Shown: one piece after another, positions 56,892 to 64,000 of the stretch | Layout: the number at the start of each line of letters is the position of its first letter | Position numbering within the stretch: the first letter of the stretch is position 1 | Assembly (NCBI GenBank): GCA_001604045.1 | Contig: LVAN01000007.1 | Span: 1-64,000, forward strand | DNA from: Clostridiales bacterium Firm_08 | GTDB taxonomy: Bacteria > Bacillota > Clostridia > Oscillospirales > QAKW01 | Direction: 5' to 3' | Length of the DNA: 64,000 bases | Translations under genes and position numbers: made by a program | Notes under the pieces: model-generated | Told to the model about the DNA's origin: nothing | Seen by the model: only the letters and a program-made list of their open reading frames with translations | Database searches by the model: none

Positions 56892-57659
56892 CTATTTCTC
56901 CCAAAGCGTGACGGGATTTCGCGTGATATGCTCCTCGACCGCCACGCCGTTATTTCTCAAATGATTTGCCAGGACCGGGACGATGATCTGCTCCGTCTCG
57001 AAATGTCCGAGGTCGATAAGGTCAAGCCCCATCTCCGCCGCCTCCATAAAGGCGGAATACTTTACATCCCCCGTGACCAGTGTGTCCGCACCGGCGGCGA
57101 ATGCTTCCCGCATCGCGAAGGTGCCGCTGCCGCTCACCCAGGCGATCTTTTGAAAAACGCCGTGCGTGAAGCGATACCGCGGGCGGGTGCCAAGCGCCTT
57201 CGCGGCGTGCGCCAGAAACGCCTCCCTGCTTTCAAAGGAGTGAGAGCCCAGCCTTCCCAGCATGCCGCCGTTTTGGGTCGGCAGGAATTTGCCCGTCCGC
57301 CGCAGACCCAGCGTTTCACCCAGCACGTCGTTGATACCGCCCTCGCAGCTGTCGAGATTGGTATGGGCGCAGAGGATCGCCACGCCCTGTTCGACGGCGC
57401 GCAGGATCTTTTCTCCCTGCGGCGTGCCGTCGGTCACGGCGCTTTCCCCGCGGAAGAAAAAGGGATGGTGGCTGACGATCATCGAACAGCCCGCTTCCTT
57501 CGCGTGGCGCAGGGCGGACGCGTCGGCGTCCAGCGTCACAAGTACGCGCCCGACCTCACGGTCGCGCCGCCCGATCAGCAGCCCGCTGTTGTCCTCCTCC
57601 ATCGCGATGTTAAAGGGCGCGAAAGCGTCTGTGATGTCGTAGATATCCTGTACTTTCAC
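56892..57659 (-). CDS. Nif3-like dinuclear metal-centre protein
   Basis: A 255-aa NIF3/YqfO-family protein, the short form lacking the middle PII-like insert. Metal ligands are in 'VSHHPFFFRG' near 64, 'CAHTNLDSCEGG' near 97 and 'LGHFETEQ' near 218. The hexameric family has a two-metal site, and its enzymatic role is unsettled; some were named GTP cyclohydrolase type 2. It lies directly after trmK, the same order as yqfN-yqfO downstream of sigA in Bacillus, although here the pair has separated from rpoD by about 11 kb. Confidence 0.92.
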   Translation of the reverse strand: MKVQDIYDITDAFAPFNIAMEEDNSGLLIGRRDREVGRVLVTLDADASALRHAKEAGCSMIVSHHPFFFRGESAVTDGTPQGEKILRAVEQGVAILCAHTNLDSCEGGINDVLGETLGLRRTGKFLPTQNGGMLGRLGSHSFESREAFLAHAAKALGTRPRYRFTHGVFQKIAWVSGSGTFAMREAFAAGADTLVTGDVKYSAFMEAAEMGLDLIDLGHFETEQIIVPVLANHLRNNGVAVEEHITRNPVTLWEK

Positions 57660-58337
57660 TTAAAAATCACCGTACCTTTCGATCTGCCGCAGCCGTTTTT
57701 CCACTTCGGTAAGCCGCGTATCGTCCCGGGTCTCTGCGTTTTCGAGACCGTTTTTCTGTATCATGAACCGCCACCGCTGCGCCGTGAGATAGCAGGCAAA
57801 CAGCGGATCCTCCCGCAGATGATAAAAGGGATCCGCCGCTCCGTCCGTTCGTCCCGTAAAGGCGGCCTTGATCACTATGTAAAGTTTATCACCTTCACAG
57901 GCGATCCGTTCCTGTATCGTTTCAAATCCGGCGGTCCGCAGATAGTCTTTGAGTTCGTAGACCGCCGTCATCGGTTGGAGCAGCAGCGTTTTGCGCTCGG
58001 TTTTGACAAACGGCGCTTTTTCGATGAGATCACGGATCAGCAGTCCTCCCATCCCCGCCATCACGACGGTATCGATGTCCCGCCGCTCCTCATCGGTCAG
58101 CGCGGACAGCCCGTCGGAAAGCCGCAGGGTGACGGCGTTTGTAAGACCGCACTTTTCGACGTTGCGGCGCGCCGCCTCCAGGGGACCTTTTCGCACGTCC
58201 CCCGCGTAGGCGCGGGAGATCTTTCCGGTCTGCAGGGCGTAGATCGGCAACTTGCAGTGATCGGTGCCGACGTCCATCGGCACACACCCCACATCCAGCA
58301 TTTCATATATCGTTTTCAGTCGTTCGTCCAGCTGCAT
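57660..58337 (-). CDS. trmK: tRNA (adenine-22 N1)-methyltransferase TrmK
   Basis: A 225-aa class I SAM methyltransferase acting on A22 of tRNA. 'MDVGTDHCKLPIYAL' near 21 is motif I with the family's Asp-His pair; 'YAGDVRKGPLEAARRNV' and 'DTVVMAGMGGLLIRDLI' follow, and 'LLLQPMTAVYELKDYL' is also conserved. A coiled C-terminal extension ends 'RLRQIERYGDF'. Its stop directly meets the start of the Nif3-like gene. The DUF1858 gene lies upstream and is separated from it by a terminator. Confidence 0.93.
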   Translation of the reverse strand: MQLDERLKTIYEMLDVGCVPMDVGTDHCKLPIYALQTGKISRAYAGDVRKGPLEAARRNVEKCGLTNAVTLRLSDGLSALTDEERRDIDTVVMAGMGGLLIRDLIEKAPFVKTERKTLLLQPMTAVYELKDYLRTAGFETIQERIACEGDKLYIVIKAAFTGRTDGAADPFYHLREDPLFACYLTAQRWRFMIQKNGLENAETRDDTRLTEVEKRLRQIERYGDF

Positions 58338-58344
58338 CTTTCAT

Positions 58345-58381
58345 GAAAGAAAAGCCGGGTGAACAAGTACGCTCACCCGGC
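58345..58381 (-). terminator. terminator of the DUF1858 gene
   Basis: On the minus strand GCCGGGTGA-N10-TCACCCGGC followed by TTTTCTTTC. It partly isolates trmK from upstream transcription, so trmK needs its own start or read-through. Confidence 0.82.
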
Positions 58382-58388
58382 GTTTCCG

Positions 58389-58583
58389 TTATGCTCCCAA
58401 AAATTCGTTGAGCTTCTCGACCAGCGCGTCGGCGTCCTCGCCGTGCACGGCGCACGCCTGCTCTATCGTCTCGCCCCTGGCGGAGGGACAGCCGAGACAG
58501 TGCATGCCGATCTCAAAAAAGAACGGCGCGGTGTCGGGATTTTGATCCAGAACGTCAGCGATGATCGTATCTTTCGTGATCAT
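58389..58583 (-). CDS. DUF1858 redox-type small protein
   Basis: A 64-aa protein of the DUF1858/hybrid-cluster-associated disulfide family. 'GMHCLGCPSARGETIEQAC' contains the CxxC pair (Cys29, Cys32) that defines it. A third Cys follows at about 44. The small helical fold resembles the N-domain of ScdA/RIC di-iron proteins, suggesting redox or metal handling. It is a single-gene unit with its own promoter and terminator. Confidence 0.9.
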   Translation of the reverse strand: MITKDTIIADVLDQNPDTAPFFFEIGMHCLGCPSARGETIEQACAVHGEDADALVEKLNEFLGA

Positions 58584-58615
58584 ATTCTTTACCTCCTTTT
58601 TCGGTTGCTGTTTTC

Positions 58616-58644
58616 ATTATACACGATGTCGTACGGATTTTCAA
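58616..58644 (-). promoter_or_regulatory. promoter for the DUF1858 gene
   Basis: On the minus strand TTGAAA, a 17-nt spacer and TATAAT. Confidence 0.85.
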
Positions 58645-58672
58645 TATTTTTATCCGAAAAGTTAAAATAGGG

Positions 58673-58701
58673 TGGACAACCGCGCGGATTTTCGGTATAA
58701 T
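58673..58701 (+). promoter_or_regulatory. promoter for the FemX-like/alr/holB/ricT run
   Basis: TGGACA, a 17-nt spacer and TATAAT. It has the same uncommon -35 sequence as the mltG promoter. Confidence 0.83.
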
Positions 58702-58735
58702 ATAAATAAATCCTGCTAAAAAGGAGTTGTATATT

Positions 58736-59803
58736 TTGGAATTTCTGAATATAAACGACCCGAAAGCGGTCGAGGAATACGAACAGTTCAACCGCGCCTG
58801 CCCCAAGGGGCATTTCGCTCAGTCGGTCGGGTGGGGGAAACTCAAAAGGGAATGGACCTTTGAGGGCGTCATCTCCCGAAACGCCGCGGGGGAGATCCGC
58901 GGCATCATGTCGGTGCTGATCCGCAAGATGCCGATGCTGCCCACCTCGGTGCTGTACGCGCCGAGAGGGCCGGTCTGCGACCTGCACGATAAAGAGGTGC
59001 TGAAAGACCTTGTGGACGGCGCGGCGGCGCTGGCGGAAAAATACGGCGGGTACGCGCTCAAAATGGACACCGACGTCAAAAGCGACGATCTTGAATATCT
59101 CGGCATCATGAAGGATCTCGGGTTCCGTCTGCCGAAGGACACAAAGAATTTCGAGGGCATCCAGCCGCGCTACGTGTTCCGCCTGCCGATCAACGGCAGG
59201 GACGAGGAGGAACTTCTCGCTTCTTTTGAGCAAAAAACGCGCTATAACATCCGTCTTGCGAAGCGCAAGGGCGTGACGGTGAAGGTGGAGACCGCCGAAA
59301 AACTGCACGATTTCTATACCATTATGCTGGAGACCGGCGTGCGGGACAACTTCGTCATCCGCACCGAGGAGTATTTCCGGAGGCTGATGGAATGCCTCGG
59401 GGACAGCGCGCGGCTCTATATGGCGTATAAGGATGAAACGCCCATCGCGGGCACGCTCGCCGTCGGATACGGCAACAAGGTGTGGTATCTTTACGGCGCG
59501 TCCTCCAATTCCTACCGCAATCTGATGCCGAACTATCTTTTGCAGTTCGAGATGATCAAATGGGCGGTGGAGCGCGGCAGTGATATCTATGATTTCCGCG
59601 GCGTTTCGGGCGATCTTTCGGAGGACAATCCGCTTTACGGGCTGTACCGTTTCAAGAAAGGATATAACGGCGAGTTCACGGAATTTTGCGGAGAGATCAA
59701 CCTTGTGTATCATCCCGCGAAAATGTGGATGGCGGAAAAGGGACAGAAGGCGTACCGCAAAATGCAGCACGTCCTGTTCAAAATCAAAAACAAAAAGAAG
59801 TGA
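58736..59803 (+). CDS. FemX/FemAB-family peptidyltransferase
   Basis: A 355-aa tandem-GNAT protein that adds amino acids from aminoacyl-tRNA to the lipid II stem peptide, forming the interpeptide branch. 'HFAQSVGWGKLKREW' near 29, 'KTRYNIRLAKRKGV' near 165 and 'YDFRGVSGDLSEDNPLYGLYRFKKGY' features near 285 are family landmarks. TTG at 58736 is preferred to 58727 because AGGAG lies 9 bases before it. It leads a run including alr, so cross-bridge building and D-Ala supply are co-expressed. The amino acid added cannot be predicted. Confidence 0.9.
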   Translation: MEFLNINDPKAVEEYEQFNRACPKGHFAQSVGWGKLKREWTFEGVISRNAAGEIRGIMSVLIRKMPMLPTSVLYAPRGPVCDLHDKEVLKDLVDGAAALAEKYGGYALKMDTDVKSDDLEYLGIMKDLGFRLPKDTKNFEGIQPRYVFRLPINGRDEEELLASFEQKTRYNIRLAKRKGVTVKVETAEKLHDFYTIMLETGVRDNFVIRTEEYFRRLMECLGDSARLYMAYKDETPIAGTLAVGYGNKVWYLYGASSNSYRNLMPNYLLQFEMIKWAVERGSDIYDFRGVSGDLSEDNPLYGLYRFKKGYNGEFTEFCGEINLVYHPAKMWMAEKGQKAYRKMQHVLFKIKNKKK

Positions 59804-59808
59804 AGACC

Positions 59809-60897
59809 GTGACCTATTATGAGGTAGATCTGAAAGACGTCGTCTCCAATTACCGCGAGGCGGCGCGGCATACCCGGGCGCTTTGCGTGCCGATGCTCAA
59901 GGCGAACGGATACGGGCTCGGCGCGGCGGCGGTCGCCGACGCGCTGGAGGAGGAAGGCGTACACGCTTTCGCCGTCTCCCGCCTGGAGGAGGCGGACGAG
60001 ATCGCGGCGCCCGGCCGCAGGATCTGGGTGCTGAGCTGCTACCATACGCCCGCGGAACTTTCCGCGATCGTTGAGAAAGGATATACCGCGGCGGTGGACG
60101 GCGTGCCGCAGGCGGAGGAGATCTCCCGCCTCGCGCTCGCCGCGGGCAGGACCGCCGTCATCCATATCAAGGTGGATACCGGCTTCGGCAGGTTCGGTTT
60201 CGCGCCGGACGCCGTGGAGGATATCTGTCGGGTCTGCGCGCTGCCGGGGATCGAGGCGCAGGGTATTTTTTCCCACCTCGGCGCGGCGTTTTTGCAGAAA
60301 GACCCTTCAGCGGACAAGCAGCTTGCGTTGTTCGAGCGGACGGTCGACGCGCTGAAAGAGGCGGGTGTGACCTTTCCGCTCTGCCATATCGCGGGATCCT
60401 CCGGACTCGCGCGGGGAGAGAAATTTCACCTGGACGCCGTGCGCGTCGGTTCTTTGCTGTGCGGCAGGATGCCGGCGGCGAGCGAAATGTCGCTCAAACG
60501 GGTGGGACGGCTGTGCAGTGAGATCATTGACGTCCGTCCGGTCGGCAAAGGACATTTCATCGGCTACGGCAACGTATATAAGACCCGCCGCCCGACGCGT
60601 GTGGCGGTGCTTGCCGTCGGATACGCGGACGGCGTGCAGACGCGAAAGGACTACGACACCTTCCGCTTTCGCGATCTCTGCCGGTACGGCGCGGACATCC
60701 TGAAAATGCTGTGCAGGCGGGACAACCGGATGTACGTGACGGTAAACGGAAAACGCGCGCCGGTCATCGGACGCGTCGCGCTGACGCATACTATGATCGA
60801 CGTGACGGATATCGAATGCCGCCCGGGAGATACGGCGGAGATCCCCGTCTCGCCGCTGCTGCTGTCGGCGGACGTGGAACGCAGGTATTTGAAATGA
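59809..60897 (+). CDS. alr: alanine racemase
   Basis: Interconverts L- and D-alanine for peptidoglycan. About 362 aa. The PLP Lys is in 'PMLKANGYGLGA' near residue 32; the second catalytic residue, Tyr, falls in 'FIGYGNVYKTRRPTRVAVLAVGYADG' features near 248-270. 'HIKVDTGFGRFGF' near 122 is also conserved. The true start is unclear: GTG 59809 is used here, GTG 59800 is possible, and the long track ORF overlaps the previous gene. Its stop overlaps holB by ATGA. Confidence 0.9.
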   Translation: MTYYEVDLKDVVSNYREAARHTRALCVPMLKANGYGLGAAAVADALEEEGVHAFAVSRLEEADEIAAPGRRIWVLSCYHTPAELSAIVEKGYTAAVDGVPQAEEISRLALAAGRTAVIHIKVDTGFGRFGFAPDAVEDICRVCALPGIEAQGIFSHLGAAFLQKDPSADKQLALFERTVDALKEAGVTFPLCHIAGSSGLARGEKFHLDAVRVGSLLCGRMPAASEMSLKRVGRLCSEIIDVRPVGKGHFIGYGNVYKTRRPTRVAVLAVGYADGVQTRKDYDTFRFRDLCRYGADILKMLCRRDNRMYVTVNGKRAPVIGRVALTHTMIDVTDIECRPGDTAEIPVSPLLLSADVERRYLK

Positions 60898-61871
60898 CGG
60901 AGATGGTGGGACAAGAGAATATCCTCTCGCAGATGCGCGCCGCGGCGCGGGAGGGCAGGATATCGCACGCCTATCTTTTGTGCGGTCCCGAGGGCGGCGG
61001 CAAACGGACGCTGGCGCGGGCGCTTGCCGGGATCTTTATGTGCCCGCGGGGCGGGGAGGACGACTGTGCGGACTGCCGCAAGGCGGCCTCCGGCGTACAC
61101 CCCGATATCATCACCGTTTGCGGAGAGACGAAAAAGACCGGCGCGTTCCCCATCGATCAGATCCGCGCCCTGCGGCGGGACGTCTTTGTGATGCCCAACG
61201 AGGGAAAACGAAAGATCTACATTATGGAGGACGTCCACAAGATGACGCCCGAGGCGCAGGACGCTTTTTTGAAGGTACTTGAGGAGCCGCCCGCTTACGC
61301 GGTGTTTTTAATGACGACCTCCCGGGAGGACAAACTGCTCTCTACCATCCTGTCCCGCGTCGTGCGGATCCGTGTGCCGCTGCCGGAGAAGGCGGAGGCG
61401 GCGCGGTATCTTGCGGCGCTCGGGTTCGATCCCGGGGAGGCGGAAACGGCGCTGGGGCTTTGCGGCGGCGCGATCGGCGGCGCCCGCGCGCTGCTGGAAA
61501 GCGGCACCCTTCCGGAAAAGATCGCCCTGTGCGAAAGGTTCTGCGACTGCCTGATCCGCGGCACGCCCTACGATCTTGCCGCGCTGGTGCACAGCGTCGC
61601 GGCGGACCGGGAAACGCTTGCCGCGTTTCTGGGCTTGCAGCAAACGTATTTTCGTGATATACTGTATCTGAAAAAGACGGGAAAGACGGACGCGCTGGTG
61701 TTTCGCGGCAGCGTCACGGCGAATGAGGCGAGATATTCCCGTATGAAAGAGAGCGGCATTGCCGCCGTGATAGAGAAAACAGAGCATTTGCGTCGGCTTT
61801 GCGCCGCGCCGATCAGCCTGGTGCTGCTCGAGACGCGGGTCGTCACGCTGTGCGGGGAGGAGATATTTTGA
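60894..61871 (+). CDS. holB: DNA polymerase III delta-prime subunit
   Basis: A clamp-loader AAA+ subunit of 325 aa. 'MVGQENILSQMRAAAREGRISHAYLL' features open it. The P-loop 'GPEGGGKRTLA' is altered from GxxxxGKS/T, as often in delta-prime. A zinc-binding stretch 'CPRGGEDDCADC' (about 49-60) and the 'SRVVRIRV' sensor-1-like part with 'LLSTILSRV' (SRC motif changed to SRV) follow. It precedes ricT exactly as in Bacillus (holB-yaaT). ATG 60894 overlaps the alr stop. Confidence 0.9.
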   Translation: MTEMVGQENILSQMRAAAREGRISHAYLLCGPEGGGKRTLARALAGIFMCPRGGEDDCADCRKAASGVHPDIITVCGETKKTGAFPIDQIRALRRDVFVMPNEGKRKIYIMEDVHKMTPEAQDAFLKVLEEPPAYAVFLMTTSREDKLLSTILSRVVRIRVPLPEKAEAARYLAALGFDPGEAETALGLCGGAIGGARALLESGTLPEKIALCERFCDCLIRGTPYDLAALVHSVAADRETLAAFLGLQQTYFRDILYLKKTGKTDALVFRGSVTANEARYSRMKESGIAAVIEKTEHLRRLCAAPISLVLLETRVVTLCGEEIF

Positions 61872-62743
61872 AAACGATCGTCGGCATCCGCTTCAGGGAA
61901 GGCGGAAAAGTGTATTATTTCGATCCGGGGGACAGAGAGTTCAAAAAGGGATCGTTCTGCATCGTAGAGACGAGTTACGGCACTGAGTGCGGCGAGGTGG
62001 TCCTTGCCAACTGCGAGGTGCCGGACGAGCAGATCAAGACGCCGCTCAAAAGCGTGCGCCGGCAGGCGACGGAGGAGGATCTGCGCCGTCTGCGGGAAAA
62101 CGGGGAAAAAGAGAAAAAGGCGCTGCGCGTCTGTGAGGAACGCATCGAAAAACTGGGGCTGGAAATGTCGCTGGTGGATGTCGAGTATTCCTTCGACCGC
62201 GGCAAGATCCTGTTTTACTTCACGGCGGACGGCCGGGTGGATTTCAGGGAACTTGTCAGAGATCTTGCCGGTATTTTCAAGACCCGCATCGAACTGCGCC
62301 AGATCGGCGTGCGGGACGAGAGCAAGATGATGGGCGGGCTCGGCGTGTGCGGCAGGCCGTTCTGCTGTCACAGTTTTATGGCGGATTTCCATTCCGTCTC
62401 CATCAAGATGGCGAAGGAGCAGGGTCTGTCCCTCAATCCCGTCAAGATCTCCGGGACCTGCGGCAGGCTGATGTGTTGTCTGGAATACGAACAGAAAGCC
62501 TATGAGCAGTACTGGAAGACCACGCCGCGCGTCGGCACCGTTGTCAAAACGGCGGACGGCGTCGGTTCCGTCGTGGACGCGAACGTTTTGAAAGAGGAGG
62601 TCCGCGTCAAATTCGTAAACGGCGACGATATCTCCTATAAAGTCTATGCCGTAAGCAACATCACCCCGCTGCACGGACCCAAGAGCGGCGCGGAGAAAAG
62701 CGGCAAAGGCGGCAAGAAAAAAACGGACAAGGTGGAAGGCTGA
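61868..62743 (+). CDS. ricT: PSP1-domain protein RicT (YaaT)
   Basis: A 291-aa protein of the PSP1 family. In Bacillus RicT joins RicA and RicF in an iron-sulfur complex promoting mRNA maturation by RNase Y and affecting sporulation and competence. Cys-rich motifs 'GGLGVCGRPFCCHSF' near 158 and 'GTCGRLMCCLEYEQ' near 195 are conserved cluster ligands. TTG 61868 overlaps the holB stop and follows GGGGAGGAG. The Lys-rich tail ends with Gly and a TGA that lies inside a repeat-family-1 end. RicA and RicF genes are not in the window. Confidence 0.92.
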   Translation: MKTIVGIRFREGGKVYYFDPGDREFKKGSFCIVETSYGTECGEVVLANCEVPDEQIKTPLKSVRRQATEEDLRRLRENGEKEKKALRVCEERIEKLGLEMSLVDVEYSFDRGKILFYFTADGRVDFRELVRDLAGIFKTRIELRQIGVRDESKMMGGLGVCGRPFCCHSFMADFHSVSIKMAKEQGLSLNPVKISGTCGRLMCCLEYEQKAYEQYWKTTPRVGTVVKTADGVGSVVDANVLKEEVRVKFVNGDDISYKVYAVSNITPLHGPKSGAEKSGKGGKKKTDKVEG

Positions 62744-62815
62744 CCCGCGATAAGGACAAAGCGGTTATGAAAGGTGAAATTTCCGCCACCCTTTGCCGCA
62801 AAGCCTTGAAAACCG
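62737..62815 (+). mobile_element. repeat family 1, left-end fragment (79 bp)
   Basis: It matches 34676-34754 with about 5-6 differences (AGGCTGACCCGCGATAAGG start). Its GGC-TGA supplies the last codon and stop of ricT. The remaining interval to the ferredoxin promoter is AT-rich with no further feature. Confidence 0.75.
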
Positions 62816-62840
62816 AAGCGTAAAATTTTTGCAAAACCAC

Positions 62841-62870
62841 TTGCAAATCTCTATATAGTTGTGGTATTAT
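62841..62870 (+). promoter_or_regulatory. promoter for the ferredoxin gene
   Basis: TTGCAA, an 18-nt spacer and TATTAT, 30 bp before the start codon. Confidence 0.75.
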
Positions 62871-62878
62871 GATGGTAA

Positions 62879-63070
<192 letters not shown>

Positions 63071-63077
63071 TGGATGA

Positions 63078-63111
63078 AAAAACGCGGCAATCGCACGGTT
63101 GCCGCGTTTTT
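63078..63111 (+). terminator. terminator after ferredoxin
   Basis: AAAAACGCGGCAA with TTGCCGCGTTTTT, 13-bp perfect stem, 8-nt loop, T-run. Confidence 0.93.
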
Positions 63112-63186
63112 GTCGAATTTCGCGCGGCGCCGGGGGATCCCGCGAGCGGATCACCCGGCGTTTGCTTGACATAACGGGAGGACCGG

Positions 63187-64000
63187 ATGAAAGGAAAAAC
63201 CATTTATACCGTGACGGCGGCAGGCGTATTGCTGCTTGCGGCGGCGCGGCTCATACAACTCGGCACCGTGGTGGGTTCCGACGGATTTTTTGTGAAGGAT
63301 ACGGCGGGGCAGCGGTTTTTGTCGGTGTCTCTTTATATCGTTATGGCGCTCGTCGCCGCCGGAAGCCTCGCGCTCCGCGCGGCGGGATCGCTGCGCGTGC
63401 CCGGCGTCGCCGGGGACGTGATGACGCGCCCGGTGGGCTTTGTCAGCCTTCTGACCGCCGCCGCGCTGGCGGCGGACGCGATCTGCAAACTCGCGGGCAA
63501 ACAGTGGATGGGCGTGATGTCACTGCTCGCCGCCGTTTACTTTTTGCTGCTGGCTTTCAACGCGTTCGGCGGGAGCGTATCCGCCGTGCAGATCTTCGCG
63601 CCGTTCGCGCTGGCATACCCCTGCGCCAGACTGATCAAACTGTTTTTCGACACCTTCCGTTCCATCAAGGCGTCGGAGAATATCATCGAGATATTCGGGC
63701 TGTGCGCCATGATCCTTATGATGATCGTACTGACGAAACAGGTCTACCGCTTTGAGGAAAACTACTCAAAGATCCTTTGGAGCGTGTTCCTGTTCGTATC
63801 GTTCGGCGCGCTGTCCGGCCCGGTGCGGCTGATCACCTTCCTGTGGGGCAAACTGACGGTCTCCGCGTATGACAAGGCGGCGTTTGCCGTGGACATCGCG
63901 CTGTGGGTGTTCGCGATCCTGTATCTCATCACGGCCGCCGCGGCGCTGCCCGCGGCGCGGGAGAGAGCGGCGCGGGATGACGCTCCGCCGGCAGAGGCGG
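63187..64000 (+). CDS. multi-spanning membrane protein, 3' end cut off
   Basis: The frame from ATG 63187 (GGGAGG just upstream) stays open to the window edge, giving at least 271 residues. It is missing from the ORF track because no stop is reached. The protein begins 'MKGKTIYTVTAAGVLLLAAARL' and has about seven to eight hydrophobic segments with few charged residues, then an Ala/Arg-rich stretch at the visible end that suggests a cytoplasmic tail. I do not recognise the family. The 218-aa track ORF at 63099 is a shadow in another frame. Confidence 0.75.
   Translation, partial: MKGKTIYTVTAAGVLLLAAARLIQLGTVVGSDGFFVKDTAGQRFLSVSLYIVMALVAAGSLALRAAGSLRVPGVAGDVMTRPVGFVSLLTAAALAADAICKLAGKQWMGVMSLLAAVYFLLLAFNAFGGSVSAVQIFAPFALAYPCARLIKLFFDTFRSIKASENIIEIFGLCAMILMMIVLTKQVYRFEENYSKILWSVFLFVSFGALSGPVRLITFLWGKLTVSAYDKAAFAVDIALWVFAILYLITAAAALPAARERAARDDAPPAEA

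Overview
The window looks like a chromosomal segment from a GC-rich, endospore-forming member of the Clostridia, plausibly Oscillospirales-like. This placement is inferred from gene content: a GerA-type germination operon, a SigH-like sigma factor, the dgt-dnaG-rpoD and trmK-Nif3 blocks, an HrcA/CIRCE-controlled clpB, RicT, RqcH, and the acetylase branch of diaminopimelate synthesis. No rRNA, phage, plasmid, CRISPR or transposase gene was found. Most CDSs sit in tight same-strand runs with ATGA/TTGA overlaps.

Layout. 1-2.7 kb: a spore-germination operon cut by the left edge, whose second and third genes are unusually short. 2.8-6.8 kb: murJ, an O-antigen-ligase-like protein and two DUF4330 proteins. 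6.9-13.5 kb: HPr, an ABC exporter, a YigZ protein, a two-component system and an HtrA protease. 13.6-27.7 kb: a GH106-like glycosidase, a P-loop ATPase, mltG plus a U32 protein, then a long rightward run (TagA-like transferase, thyX, tmk, DUF2156, DJ-1, CPBP protease, TetR) and putP. 27.9-34.6 kb (minus strand): a small gene behind an elaborate leader RNA, the operon dapH-lysA-patA-dapL-lysC, and trmL. 35-43.1 kb: a ClpC-like ATPase facing clpB, and a GH89-like protein. 43.8-49.4 kb (minus): an RCC1-repeat protein, rpoD, dnaG, dgt. 49.4-54.2 kb: tRNA-Lys, a palindrome array, a four-helix-bundle gene, an RNA-nuclease-type metallo-hydrolase, an esterase, rpsT, sigH and a zinc-ribbon protein. 54.5-58.6 kb (minus): HAD phosphatase, rqcH, Nif3-like, trmK, DUF1858. 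58.7-64 kb: a FemX-like transferase, alr, holB, ricT, a ferredoxin, and a membrane protein cut by the right edge.

How the genes work together. Much of the window serves the envelope: DAP and D-Ala supply (dapH-lysA-patA-dapL, alr), lipid II flipping (murJ), peptide branching (FemX-like), glycan release (mltG), surface polymers (TagA-like, Wzy-like) and envelope stress (sensor kinase, regulator, HtrA). A second theme is the replication/transcription core (dnaG, holB, thyX, tmk, dgt, rpoD, sigH) with tRNA and ribosome maintenance (trmL, trmK, rqcH, rpsT).

The most unusual content lies between genes. (i) Arrays of short palindromes of changing sequence are separated by a nearly constant 8-12 bp spacer at three loci, each with its own spacer. 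(ii) A 180-nt leader RNA has a long closing stem that begins at the predicted transcription start, followed by mutually exclusive antiterminator and terminator hairpins, ahead of a 70-aa unknown protein. (iii) There are two MITE-like families: one 279-bp element with 24-bp inverted ends plus four fragments, and one 266/370-bp pair bracketed by duplicated terminator hairpins. (iv) Repeat ends repeatedly supply or abut stop codons of host genes.
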